A stretch of DNA of 22,960 bases from Acidobacteriota bacterium. GTDB lineage: Bacteria; Acidobacteriota; Terriglobia; Terriglobales; Acidobacteriaceae. The notes below the pieces were generated by a model. The model ran no database searches, was not told where the DNA came from, and saw only the letters and a program-made list of their open reading frames with translations. The stretch lies in NCBI GenBank assembly GCA_025353435.1, contig JANXQR010000577.1:1-22960 (forward strand), in the 5' to 3' direction. Shown piece after piece: positions 7,625-14,043 of this stretch; within the stretch, counting starts at the first letter, position 1; each line of letters starts with the position of its first letter. The translations under genes and the position numbers were made by a program.

Positions 7625-8665
7625 ATGAACCGCCGTCAATTCATACGTAATGGAGTCGGATGTGTGGGGCTCGGCTGTGCAGAGTCGGCTTTCGGCATCG
7701 GAGGGGCACACCGAACCATGACCCATGTCGAACGAGTGGACGCAGCTTTGCAGGGAAAGCCCGTCGACCGTCCTCCATACACTCTGTACCTTAGTCCCCA
7801 GCAAGCGACGCCACGTGTTCAAGCACACGATCATATTCGATTTCAACGAGAGTTCAATACGGATATCGTCATAGTGATGAACCCATATCCGTACCCAGCG
7901 GAGGACACCGGGCGTTGGTTCAACATCAAGGTGGTCGATTCGCCGTATCCAGATGAATTGACCGCTCTGCAACTGATTGGCAAAGGCTTAAAGAAGCAAG
8001 TCTACTTTGTCGATAGCATTTGCAGCCCTTTCACGACGGCTTGGTACCTGTTCAACAGTGAAAGACATCCGCAGGGAGATGTGAGTCTCGATGATCTAGC
8101 CGAAACGAAGTTGCGAGCTTTCAGGGAGTTTCAGAGCTCCAACGCAGTTGCTTGGGCGTCTGTACTTGAAGCGATTACTCAATCGACTATCAACCACATT
8201 ATCAAGGCCAAAGAGATTGGAGTTTCGGGAGTCTTCGTGAATGTCATCAATGCATGCTCTCGGTTTGGTGCGCCCGAGGATTACGATGAATTTTCGAAAC
8301 CGTATGATGAGCGCGTTTTTCGTGAACTCTCCGATACTAAGCTCGCAGTGATTCACTTGCAAAATCTAGACAACGCATTTTTGCCCCAGCTTGCGCAGTT
8401 CGGTGCGCCCGTTGTCCACTACTCGACAATCAGAACTGGAATCTCCATCGCCGCGATTCGGAAACACTTCTCTGGCACCATTATGGGTGGAGTTGACGAG
8501 ATTTCGTTTGACAGGCGAACTGTCCGGCAGATCAGGAGAGAGTGGATATCAGCTTGGGCGGAAGCAGGTCCACGGTTCGTCGCCGCACCGGGCGGACCCG
8601 TGCCATCTGAATCGACGTGGAGACAGCTCGGGCATCTGCAGGATTCACTCCCGGCTTGGTACTAG
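7625..8665 (+). CDS. Tat-exported uroporphyrinogen-decarboxylase-fold protein
   Basis: This 346-residue protein starts MNRRQFIRNGVGCVGLG, a twin-arginine (Tat) signal with Arg3-Arg4, followed at about residue 35 by HVERVDAALQGKPVDRPPYT, the conserved opening of the URO-D superfamily. Further fold features are VYFVDSICSPFTTAWYL and the C-terminal HYSTIRTGISIAAIRKHFSG-IMGGVDE region, where the superfamily has its last barrel strands. The substrate-binding signature of true HemE is not apparent, so it is not the haem-pathway enzyme. URO-D relatives include corrinoid-dependent methyltransferases, but the reaction here is unknown. ATG 7625 is fixed by AAGGAGG nine bases upstream. It follows the efflux operon by 85 bases on the same strand and could be read with it or independently. 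Confidence 0.75.
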   Translation: MNRRQFIRNGVGCVGLGCAESAFGIGGAHRTMTHVERVDAALQGKPVDRPPYTLYLSPQQATPRVQAHDHIRFQREFNTDIVIVMNPYPYPAEDTGRWFNIKVVDSPYPDELTALQLIGKGLKKQVYFVDSICSPFTTAWYLFNSERHPQGDVSLDDLAETKLRAFREFQSSNAVAWASVLEAITQSTINHIIKAKEIGVSGVFVNVINACSRFGAPEDYDEFSKPYDERVFRELSDTKLAVIHLQNLDNAFLPQLAQFGAPVVHYSTIRTGISIAAIRKHFSGTIMGGVDEISFDRRTVRQIRREWISAWAEAGPRFVAAPGGPVPSESTWRQLGHLQDSLPAWY

Positions 8666-8926
8666 TGGTTCGCCAAAATGCGTGTCCAACGAGTTCACGG
8701 ATGTCTACGTACCTAAAGACCCGGGCCTCCGAACATCGACCAGTGACCTTCAAGACGGGTGGCCTCTGGTACCGTCCAGGTAGCGGAGTACCGGCTGAGG
8801 TGCGGGACGGTTCAGGAACCTGCATTCAATGTGGCCAATCTCTCGACGAATTCCTGTGGCATTTGATAGAACTCCACCCCACAGGACGAAGGATGGAAGC
8901 TGGAGATGATCGTCACTTGTCCTCTC
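8666..8926. other. Unassigned stretch with an inverted repeat at its right edge
   Basis: No protein is recognisable. A plus-strand frame includes a CIQCGQS stretch that could suggest a zinc knuckle, but it has no supported start and I do not call it. GATGGAAGCT (8892-8901) and AGCTTCCATC (8943-8952) are ten-base inverted repeats that straddle the end of the IS66 remnant. Confidence 0.4.
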
Positions 8927-9022
8927 TCAGTGAGAGCTACTCAGCTTCCATCGATCCGGCAACCACTCCGGTAAACCGTCCATGCGCAGCGCCGGCAGAT
9001 TGATCAGCAATTGCGTCAGGTA
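8927..9022 (-). pseudogene. IS66 transposase (TnpC) C-terminal remnant
   Basis: On the minus strand the frame reads YLTQLLINLPALRMDGLPEW, then LPDRWKLSSSH and stop at 8927. This is the typical C-terminal tail of IS66-family TnpC (YLT-LL-NLP and LPDRWK). Everything N-terminal of it is missing. Its first codons overlap the end of tnpA in another frame at GGTACC, so an internal deletion has joined tnpA directly to the tnpC tail and removed tnpB and nearly all of tnpC. Confidence 0.7.
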
Positions 9023-9369
9023 CCTTTTTCCAGTACCGAGAGCAACACGCGCAGATGATGCGCATCGAAGCCAGGTTCAACTACTACGCTGCGGCCTCTC
9101 GGCAGCCGTACCTCAATCGCCTTGCCGAAGGTCACGGACACCGGTCCCTCAACAGCGGCAACTTGCACTGCAACGAACTTCGCTACCTCCGGTTCGCGAA
9201 TCCGTTTCTTCCACTCATAAAACTGCCAATCGCGAAGTCCGCGATCACGGCAGAACGCCGCTACACTCTGCCCACTTGCAGCCTGCTCGGAAACCAATGC
9301 TTGCCTAGCCCGCTCTTCCGTTCGCTCGCTTCTCATCCCTCTACAGTGCGTCACCTTCATACCCCACAC
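9016..9369 (-). CDS. tnpA: IS66-family accessory protein TnpA
   Basis: Up to 117 residues on the minus strand. The middle part (ASGQSVAAFCRDRGL-RDWQFYEWKKRIRE) is the helix-turn-helix region of IS66 TnpA proteins and the tail HHLRVLLSVLE matches the usual end. The longest frame starts at 9369; ATG 9360 and ATG 9336 are also possible, and the last gives the most typical N-terminus (RSERTEERARQ). The gene looks intact, but its partners tnpB and tnpC are gone, so the element cannot move by itself. A DNA-binding role in transposition is family knowledge; the mechanism of IS66 TnpA is not well defined. Confidence 0.75.
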   Translation of the reverse strand: MWGMKVTHCRGMRSERTEERARQALVSEQAASGQSVAAFCRDRGLRDWQFYEWKKRIREPEVAKFVAVQVAAVEGPVSVTFGKAIEVRLPRGRSVVVEPGFDAHHLRVLLSVLEKGT

Positions 9370-9393
9370 AAGATGGGGTCTACATAGCGCTCA

Positions 9394-9648
9394 CTTTAGT
9401 ACTAATCCAGTCGTGTCTTGAGCGGTGATTCCCGGCCATCGCTTCACAGCGAGTGTTTTCAAGCTATGAAGAATGATTTCCTCGTCTCCTGTTTCACATG
9501 ACCGGGACCAAGGCAGGATGCGACCAAACGCCTTGGCTGCCAGCCATCCGGATTGGGACGAAAAATCAGCCTCAGCGTCGATTCCGTGTGGGTACATTTG
9601 TGGGTATACGACCCATCCAAGCTCTCTATACTTATGATTGTAAAGATT
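9394..9648. other. Unassigned stretch with paired TGTGGGTA direct repeats
   Basis: TGTGGGTA occurs at 9587-9594 and again at 9599-9606, exactly 12 bases apart. GTGGGTA-type direct repeats are known near integrase genes of P4-like islands, where they act as arm-type binding sites; that role here is inference. A 68-residue minus-strand frame (9597-9391) has no recognisable family and is not called. Confidence 0.4.
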
Positions 9649-9801
9649 TTATTTAAGAAATATGAATCCCCCCTCTCCCAAACCCCGGATGATCGCGCCC
9701 TGCCGGTCAGTTGCGATGGTCCCGTAGCTCATCAAGGTAGTCAGAACTTGCTCATGTCCCAAGTTCTGACACAATGCCTTCAACCCTTCCGGGGAATCGT
9801 A
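9649..9801 (-). pseudogene. Tyrosine recombinase C-terminal remnant
   Basis: The minus-strand frame, ending at a TAA at 9651-9649, includes SPEGLKALCQNLGHEQVLTT and LMSYGTIATDRQGAIIRGLG. By hand, 31 of 42 residues match the C-terminus of the intact recombinase at 12546-13664 (region CNSPEEFKAW to IIRGLG). The conserved GH and the catalytic Tyr (SYG) remain, but the N-terminal domains and the Arg and HxxR catalytic residues are absent. The similarity stops at the GLG; the next residues are read from unrelated DNA. It is a scrap of a second copy of the same recombinase family, inverted relative to the intact gene. Confidence 0.8.
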
Positions 9802-10408
9802 TATGTTCTCACTGGCGTGAAGATTTCATGCTTGCCTAGATGGGAGAAGAGTGAGCCTTCCTGCTTCAAAGAAGACCTTTGGGTAAGAGAATCGAGCCGG
9901 AAGTCGGGTCGCTGAAACTTACCCTTGCCGAGGTACCCCCACTCAGCAAACATAATGGGCTGGCCGTCATTAGTGCTCATGGTCATCGCGTCACCATGCG
10001 CGAGATTCTGAGACAGGACGTAGGAAGCAGCCAGATAATGCCCAGCCCCTCGCTCAGATTCAGGTACTCGGCAAAAGCCCCTAGCATATACGCGCGGCAC
10101 TCAGTGATATTGTCCGAAAGGAGTTCAACCCCGTAGGTGCACATGAGGGCGAGAAGCGCGTACTGCCTTTTCTCGAAGTCCGACTTGCCGAACTTGAGTT
10201 CGACCGCCGTAAACTTTCGCTTCAAGACCCGGACAAGAAAGTTGCCGCTTCCGCATGCTGGTTCCAAGAAGCGCGAGTCTATACGCTCGCTTTCCTCTTT
10301 AACGAGGTCCAGCATCGCTTCCACCATCCATGCGGGCGTGAATACCTCCCCGTGGTCCGCGATGCGCTGCTTTGACTTGATTAGGCTCATAATGAAATCC
10401 GGTCGCAT
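9795..10408 (-). pseudogene. Adenine-specific DNA methyltransferase, frameshifted and truncated
   Basis: From ATG 10408 or ATG 10390 the minus strand encodes IKSKQRIADHGEVFTPAWMV and then FLEPACGSGNFLVRVLKRK, the S-adenosylmethionine-binding motif I of N6-adenine methyltransferases (about 10241-10266). The frame is lost near 10044-10056. The next frame resumes with YLAASYVLSQNLAHGDAMTM and runs to FSHLGKHEIFTPVRTYT, as expected for these restriction-modification or BREX-like enzymes. It then merges with the recombinase tail at about 9800. The catalytic NPPY-type motif IV and the target-recognition region are missing, so no methylation activity is expected. It is a remnant of a restriction or modification system. 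The continuing open frame upstream of 10408 is a shadow of the opposite gene. Confidence 0.75.
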
Positions 10409-10564
10409 GAGTTGTTGCCATTCGGGGCCCGCTTTTGCACAGCCATTCCATTCGTGCGAATCTTGCCTTAATCTTTGAGACAGCAACATCCTACTATGTC
10501 TTATTAACGCACAGGATTCGCGCTGAAGTGGCATCCCGTGTAACGGATGTTGAGGGCGATTCGA
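10409..10564. other. Intergenic stretch between divergent methyltransferase remnant and unknown gene
   Basis: ATTCG-TG-CGAAT (10450-10461) is a near-perfect palindrome, and ATTCGAAT (10559-10566), which overlaps the start codon of the next gene, carries the same half. No confident promoter is seen. Confidence 0.35.
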
Positions 10565-11563
10565 ATGATAAATCCGCTCCCGCAAAGGATCAGGGCAACC
10601 GTCCCAGACGATCTTGTTCCCGCTGTCGAAGCGCTCAACAAGACGCTGGCCGACTCGTATTGGAAGTGCGGGAAGATCACAGAAGTCTACTGTTATGGTC
10701 TCCTCCACCCCGGGCAGAATCTGGTTGAAACCGAGCAAGACAAACTCGCCCTGGCTCAATTGAAGGTCATTGCTGGGCCAGTCGCAACCGAAGCTTGCGA
10801 TCACCGCATCAGGATGGGGACTGCCCCGGCCTTCTTCCACGCGATGGACCAGCTTTACGTCGCCGGGGTAATAACCCAGGCTATTCATGTATTCCACGAA
10901 CTGCTTGCAATCGGTAGTGCGAATTCGGACCAGTTAGGAAAACCGTACATTCAATGGGCTCACGATTTAACCCTGGAACTGGTAGAGACCTATGAGAATC
11001 GGGTAAAACTCTGGATTCGTGCCGTGTGTGATCCCCCGGATTATAGTACCGACCTGAATTGGAATGACCGAGACGAAATCATCATGGGAAAAACCTGGTG
11101 TGCGCCCATGCTGCTGGTCATGCAACCCTCCTGGTCAATGCCATTCGATACAGCGCGCCAATGGGAAAGGGTGGACCGCGAAACAAGCAAGGGGTTGCTG
11201 AATTCGTTTGCCGAGATGTTCACAATTCACATCCAAATGCACATTGACCGCCTTGCAGGCGAGAAGACCGTGGAACTTGCCAAACGACCCAAGCCAGCGC
11301 CCGAACCTAAGGCGGATGTCGCCGCAACGAACGCATCAGGGCAGACGAATCCGGGGCAAGGTCCCTCGGCAACGGTGAACGTCGCCAGGGAATATCGAAA
11401 GCGCAAAACCGGCGAGAGAAACAAGAAAATCCGATCAGAGTTCAAGAAGCTTGAGAAGAGAAAACCGGGAATGTCGAACGTCTGGTATTCCCAGCAACTG
11501 GCAAACTCGGAAATCGCCGACGGAATTGACGCGGAAACCATAAGAAAAATCATTCGAGGCTGA
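10565..11563 (+). CDS. Uncharacterised island protein with basic C-terminal helical domain
   Basis: The 332-residue product is not one I recognise. ATG 10565 (MINPLPQ) is preferred because GAGGGCG (10551-10557) lies just upstream; an in-frame ATG at 10547 would add six residues. Residues 1-240 look like a globular, mostly helical cytoplasmic domain rich in Trp and Leu, with no signal peptide or membrane segment. A Pro/Ala/Gly-rich linker follows (about 245-285), then a strongly basic tail (REYRKRKTGERNKKIRSEFK) ending in WYSQQLANSEIADGIDAETI, which resembles a small helix-turn-helix or nucleic-acid-binding module. It stands alone between the methyltransferase remnant and the recombinase module. 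A DNA-related role is only a guess from the basic tail and the location. Confidence 0.6.
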   Translation: MINPLPQRIRATVPDDLVPAVEALNKTLADSYWKCGKITEVYCYGLLHPGQNLVETEQDKLALAQLKVIAGPVATEACDHRIRMGTAPAFFHAMDQLYVAGVITQAIHVFHELLAIGSANSDQLGKPYIQWAHDLTLELVETYENRVKLWIRAVCDPPDYSTDLNWNDRDEIIMGKTWCAPMLLVMQPSWSMPFDTARQWERVDRETSKGLLNSFAEMFTIHIQMHIDRLAGEKTVELAKRPKPAPEPKADVAATNASGQTNPGQGPSATVNVAREYRKRKTGERNKKIRSEFKKLEKRKPGMSNVWYSQQLANSEIADGIDAETIRKIIRG

Positions 11564-11804
11564 AAAAGTTGGGCGCGAGTGAATTCGCCCAAATCGCACT
11601 GAAATCGGCAGGATTCATGCGGACTTTAACGAAGGCCTTATCCCTCTCGGGAGGCTGAAGATCAACCAGCCCCCATCCCCTAAGCTCCCCGTTTTCAGAT
11701 AAATGAGTTAACTCCGCTGTGTGGGTTCCCGACTCTTTAACCGCCCAATTTGCCCAGTTACTGATTATCCCAAGCGGTACTGAACCGCTCAGGGAGAATT
11801 CAAA
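11564..11804. other. 241-base gap upstream of the recombinase module
   Basis: It contains the AGCGGT/ACCGCT palindrome near its right end and a ribosome binding site (AGGGAGA, 11791-11797). On the minus strand a protein-like frame without a usable start runs from about 11770 to 11550 (ending VRMNPADFSAIWANS and beyond); I do not call it as a gene. Confidence 0.4.
11773..11789. promoter_or_regulatory. Palindromic operator candidate upstream of AlpA-like gene
   Basis: AGCGGT-ACTGA-ACCGCT is a perfect six-base inverted repeat with a five-base spacer, ending 15 bases before ATG 11805. The same half-sites occur at 13716-13734 before another small DNA-binding gene. One shared regulator, possibly the AlpA-like protein itself, is inferred. 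Confidence 0.5.
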
Positions 11805-12047
11805 ATGACTTATCACATCCTGCGGCTTCCTGCCGTGAAGGAGAGCACCGGGCTGTCCCGGAGCACGCTCTATCTGCGCATCGCAAATGGTGCCTTTACG
11901 CATCCGGTGAGCCTGGGCGGGCGCACCGTGGGCTGGCCCGCGCATGAGGTTGCGGCGCTCAATGCGGCACGGATTGCCGGAAAGCCGGACCGAGAGATTC
12001 GGGAACTGGTAACGAAGCTGGAAGCGGCCCGCAAGGCCGTGGCGTAG
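11805..12047 (+). CDS. AlpA-family DNA-binding regulator
   Basis: The 80-residue protein matches the AlpA family of phage and island regulators in length and plan: ILRLPAVKESTGLSRSTLYL is the helix-turn-helix, followed by the wing region SLGGRTVGWPAHEVAALNA. AlpA proteins activate integrase or excision functions of P4-like elements in Enterobacteria; the same role here is inferred. AGGGAGA stands eight bases before ATG 11805. The next gene begins 16 bases downstream and the recombinase after that, so the three probably form one operon. Confidence 0.85.
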   Translation: MTYHILRLPAVKESTGLSRSTLYLRIANGAFTHPVSLGGRTVGWPAHEVAALNAARIAGKPDREIRELVTKLEAARKAVA

Positions 12048-12063
12048 GGCTTTGGAAAAGGCC

Positions 12064-12549
12064 ATGCGCAAGCGCCGCCCCAATTACCGGCTCGTCAAAA
12101 TCCATCGCAGCTACACGGTGGAAGAGGCTGCCAGCCTGTTCGGCACCCACAAAAATACCGTGCGTACCTGGGTGAAGGCCGGATTGCCAACCTGTGACAA
12201 CAAGCGCCCCACTCTGATTCTTGGCAGCGAACTTGCCGCGTATCTTCAGGTGCGACGAACAAGGAATAAGAGGCCGTGCAAGCCCGGCGAAATTTACTGC
12301 GTTCGATGCCGTGCACCAAAGCGGCCTGCCGGGGATATGGCGGAGTACCAGCAGATGACGGAAACCCTGGGGAACCTCATCGGCATTTGCCCTGATTGCG
12401 AAGGGATGATCTACCGCCGCGCCAGCCAGACCAAACTGCCCATGATTCTAGGAGATTTGGACATCACTTTCTCGGAGGCAGAGATGCGAATAAGTAAGAG
12501 TGATCCTCCCACCGTAAACAGTGACTACAACCAAGGTGAGAAACCATGA
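12064..12549 (+). CDS. Helix-turn-helix protein with two CxxC zinc knuckles
   Basis: From ATG 12064 the protein has 161 residues; a TTG at 12052 would add four. The preferred start has GGAAAAGG just upstream. Residues 14-45 (SYTVEEAASLFGTHKNTVRT-W) form a MerR/excisionase-like helix-turn-helix for reading DNA. The second half carries Cys79-x2-Cys82 and Cys109-x2-Cys112, which together could bind one zinc. The C-terminal 40 residues are acidic and probably flexible. It overlaps the recombinase gene by four bases (ATGA), so production of the two proteins is coupled and it is likely an accessory factor (directionality factor or recombination partner). This is inferred from context; no member of the family is known to me as characterised. 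Confidence 0.75.
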   Translation: MRKRRPNYRLVKIHRSYTVEEAASLFGTHKNTVRTWVKAGLPTCDNKRPTLILGSELAAYLQVRRTRNKRPCKPGEIYCVRCRAPKRPAGDMAEYQQMTETLGNLIGICPDCEGMIYRRASQTKLPMILGDLDITFSEAEMRISKSDPPTVNSDYNQGEKP

Positions 12550-13664
12550 AGAAGCACAACCCAGAAAATGAGCGGATCAAGCGCAAATACTTTGCCTATT
12601 TGAAAGAAGCTAAGCGGCACAGCGAGCCAACCGTGGATGCCGCCGCGAAGGCGCTGAGCCGGTTTGAAGCGTACACGCGATGCCGGGACTTTAAGACGTT
12701 CCACTTTGAGCAGGCAGTCGCATTCAAGCGGAATCTGGCCGAGCAAACGGGGCAGAGGTCCGGAGAAAAGCTGAGCAAAGCGACCCTACACGCCACTCTG
12801 ACGCAGTTGAAGCAGTTCTTCTTTTGGCTGGCGGACCAGCCTGGATACAAGGCGCGCCTTCAATATTCCGATGCCGACTACTTCAACCTATCGGAGAAAG
12901 ACACGCGCATCGCCACGGCCCAGCGGGAACGGAAAGCTCCAACCTTGGAGCAGGTGCGACGGGTGATTGAGACGATGCCGAACGGGCACGATATTGAGCG
13001 CCGGAACCGCGCTCTGGTGGCCTTTACACTATTGACCGGCGCGCGGGATTCGGCCATCGCTTCCATGAAGCTAAAGCATGTGGACCTGAATGCAGGATGC
13101 GTCCAGCAGGATGCACGCGAAGTGAAGACGAAATTCAGCAAAACCTTTACGACGTACTTTTTCCCGGTAGGTGACGGCATTCAGGACGTCATGGCGGACT
13201 GGGTCCGCTTTCTGCGGGAAGAGATACTGTGGGGCAATGACGATCCCCTGTTTCCGGCAACGCGGATCGTGATAGGTCAGACGCACCAGTTTGAAGCGGC
13301 GGGATTGGAACGATCGCACTGGAGCAGCGCCGCGCCGATCCGCAAAGTCTTCCGAGAGGCGTTTGAGTGCGCAGGGCTGCCCTATTTCAATCCGCACAGC
13401 ATACGGAGGACACTTGCTCGGCTTGGGGAAGAGGTTTGCAACTCTCCCGAGGAGTTCAAGGCATGGAGTCAGAACCTTGGGCATGAGCAAGTACTGACGA
13501 CATTTCTGAGCTATGGTTCGGTGGCGACTGACAGGCAGGGAACGATCATCCGGGGATTGGGCGCGGCGCGGCAATCAAAGCAGCCGGGCGTGGATGACAT
13601 CGCCGAAGCCGTGGTCAGGAGACTACAACGTTCAGCCACAAGCGTTCAGGCGATGGGAGACTGA
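12546..13664 (+). CDS. Tyrosine recombinase of the recombinase module
   Basis: A 372-residue protein with an N-terminal SAM-like DNA-binding domain (about 8-100, FAYLKEAKRHSE onward) and a C-terminal catalytic domain. Visible catalytic residues are Arg167 (LLTGARDSAI), His284 and Arg287 (NPHSIRRTL), His313 (NLGHEQ) and Tyr323 (LSYG). The GH-to-Tyr spacing is ten residues, one more than in XerD. The site AAGGTGAG precedes ATG 12546 and the start overlaps the upstream stop. All catalytic residues are present, so the enzyme should be active. A decayed copy of its C-terminus lies at 9649-9801 in the opposite direction, showing that this family has been in the region more than once. It is not adjacent to a tRNA, so its target site is unknown. 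Confidence 0.9.
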   Translation: MKKHNPENERIKRKYFAYLKEAKRHSEPTVDAAAKALSRFEAYTRCRDFKTFHFEQAVAFKRNLAEQTGQRSGEKLSKATLHATLTQLKQFFFWLADQPGYKARLQYSDADYFNLSEKDTRIATAQRERKAPTLEQVRRVIETMPNGHDIERRNRALVAFTLLTGARDSAIASMKLKHVDLNAGCVQQDAREVKTKFSKTFTTYFFPVGDGIQDVMADWVRFLREEILWGNDDPLFPATRIVIGQTHQFEAAGLERSHWSSAAPIRKVFREAFECAGLPYFNPHSIRRTLARLGEEVCNSPEEFKAWSQNLGHEQVLTTFLSYGSVATDRQGTIIRGLGAARQSKQPGVDDIAEAVVRRLQRSATSVQAMGD

Positions 13665-13715
13665 TCAGCACTTTGATGGGCGGCCTGTCGGGCGCGACAA
13701 GGAAATTTTAAGAAC

Positions 13716-13734
13716 AGCGGTTAGCGTAACCGCT
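13716..13734. promoter_or_regulatory. Palindromic operator candidate upstream of excisionase-like gene
   Basis: AGCGGTTA-GCG-TAACCGCT is a perfect eight-base inverted repeat with a three-base spacer, 24 bases before ATG 13759. It shares AGCGGT and ACCGCT with 11773-11789. An alternative stem is possible between TTAGCG (13721-13726) and CGCTAA (13741-13746), which would exclude the first one. Confidence 0.55.
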
Positions 13735-13758
13735 ACACAACGCTAAGGGATTGAAAAC

Positions 13759-14001
13759 ATGAGCCTAAAAATGCCCGATGTCCCGTTAGTGTCCCGAAGG
13801 GATGGCAATCAGAGCCCGGAGCTGATTGATTCGGCGGAACTCGCAATGCGCTGGAGGGTGCCCGAATCATGGATTCGAAATCGTACGCGGGCGCGCACTC
13901 CGAACGAGGAGCGGATCCCGTGTCTCAGGCTGGGGCGGTACGTTCGTTTCGAATGGGGATCTCCTCGGCTCGCGGATTGGCTGGCAGGAAGGCGGCAATA
14001 G
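13759..14001 (+). CDS. Small excisionase-like DNA-binding protein
   Basis: This 80-residue protein has the layout of excisionase/MerR-type winged helix proteins: LIDSAELAMRWRVPESWIRN is the helix-turn-helix and IPCLRLGRYVRFEW the wing strands, ending RLADWLAGRR. Such proteins usually accompany an integrase and bias it toward excision. It lies between the two recombinase genes, 94 bases after the first; the second follows after the GG-repeat gene. A purine stretch (AAGGGATTG, 13745-13753) may serve as ribosome binding site. Which recombinase it serves cannot be decided from the sequence. Confidence 0.7.
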   Translation: MSLKMPDVPLVSRRDGNQSPELIDSAELAMRWRVPESWIRNRTRARTPNEERIPCLRLGRYVRFEWGSPRLADWLAGRRQ

Positions 14002-14014
14002 CCTCTCAATTCCC

Positions 14015-14043
14015 TTGACTTGCTTATCGCTAAGCAAGATAAT
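14015..14043 (+). promoter_or_regulatory. Near-consensus promoter with a palindrome in the spacer
   Basis: TTGACT (14015-14020), exactly 17 bases, then GATAAT (14038-14043) is a near-ideal housekeeping sigma promoter. The spacer is filled by a perfect inverted repeat, CTTGCTTA (14019-14026) and TAAGCAAG (14031-14038), with TCGC between. A repressor bound there would block the promoter. The -10 box ends seven bases before ATG 14051, so transcription should start at or within about one base of the start codon (leaderless mRNA). Confidence 0.75.

Larger units (their letters stand above)
8927..9393 (-). mobile_element. Internally deleted IS66-family element
   Basis: It comprises the tnpA gene and the tnpC tail. 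Upstream of tnpA on the minus strand, GTGAGCGCTATGTAGACCCC (9393-9374) fits the GTAAGCG-like start of IS66 terminal repeats and is the probable left end. I could not find the matching right end downstream of the tnpC stop, so that boundary is uncertain. Just outside the left end lies the palindrome TTAGTACTAA (9395-9404). Confidence 0.55.

Noticed and set aside
9391..9597. 68-residue minus-strand ORF between the IS66 remnant and the recombinase scrap
   Set aside because: No recognisable family, no ribosome binding site, and it includes the TGTGGGTA repeat at its start.
10409..10897. N-terminal extension of the methyltransferase frame on the minus strand
   Set aside because: This part runs antisense through the 332-residue gene and shows no methyltransferase similarity; the recognisable protein begins only at about 10408.
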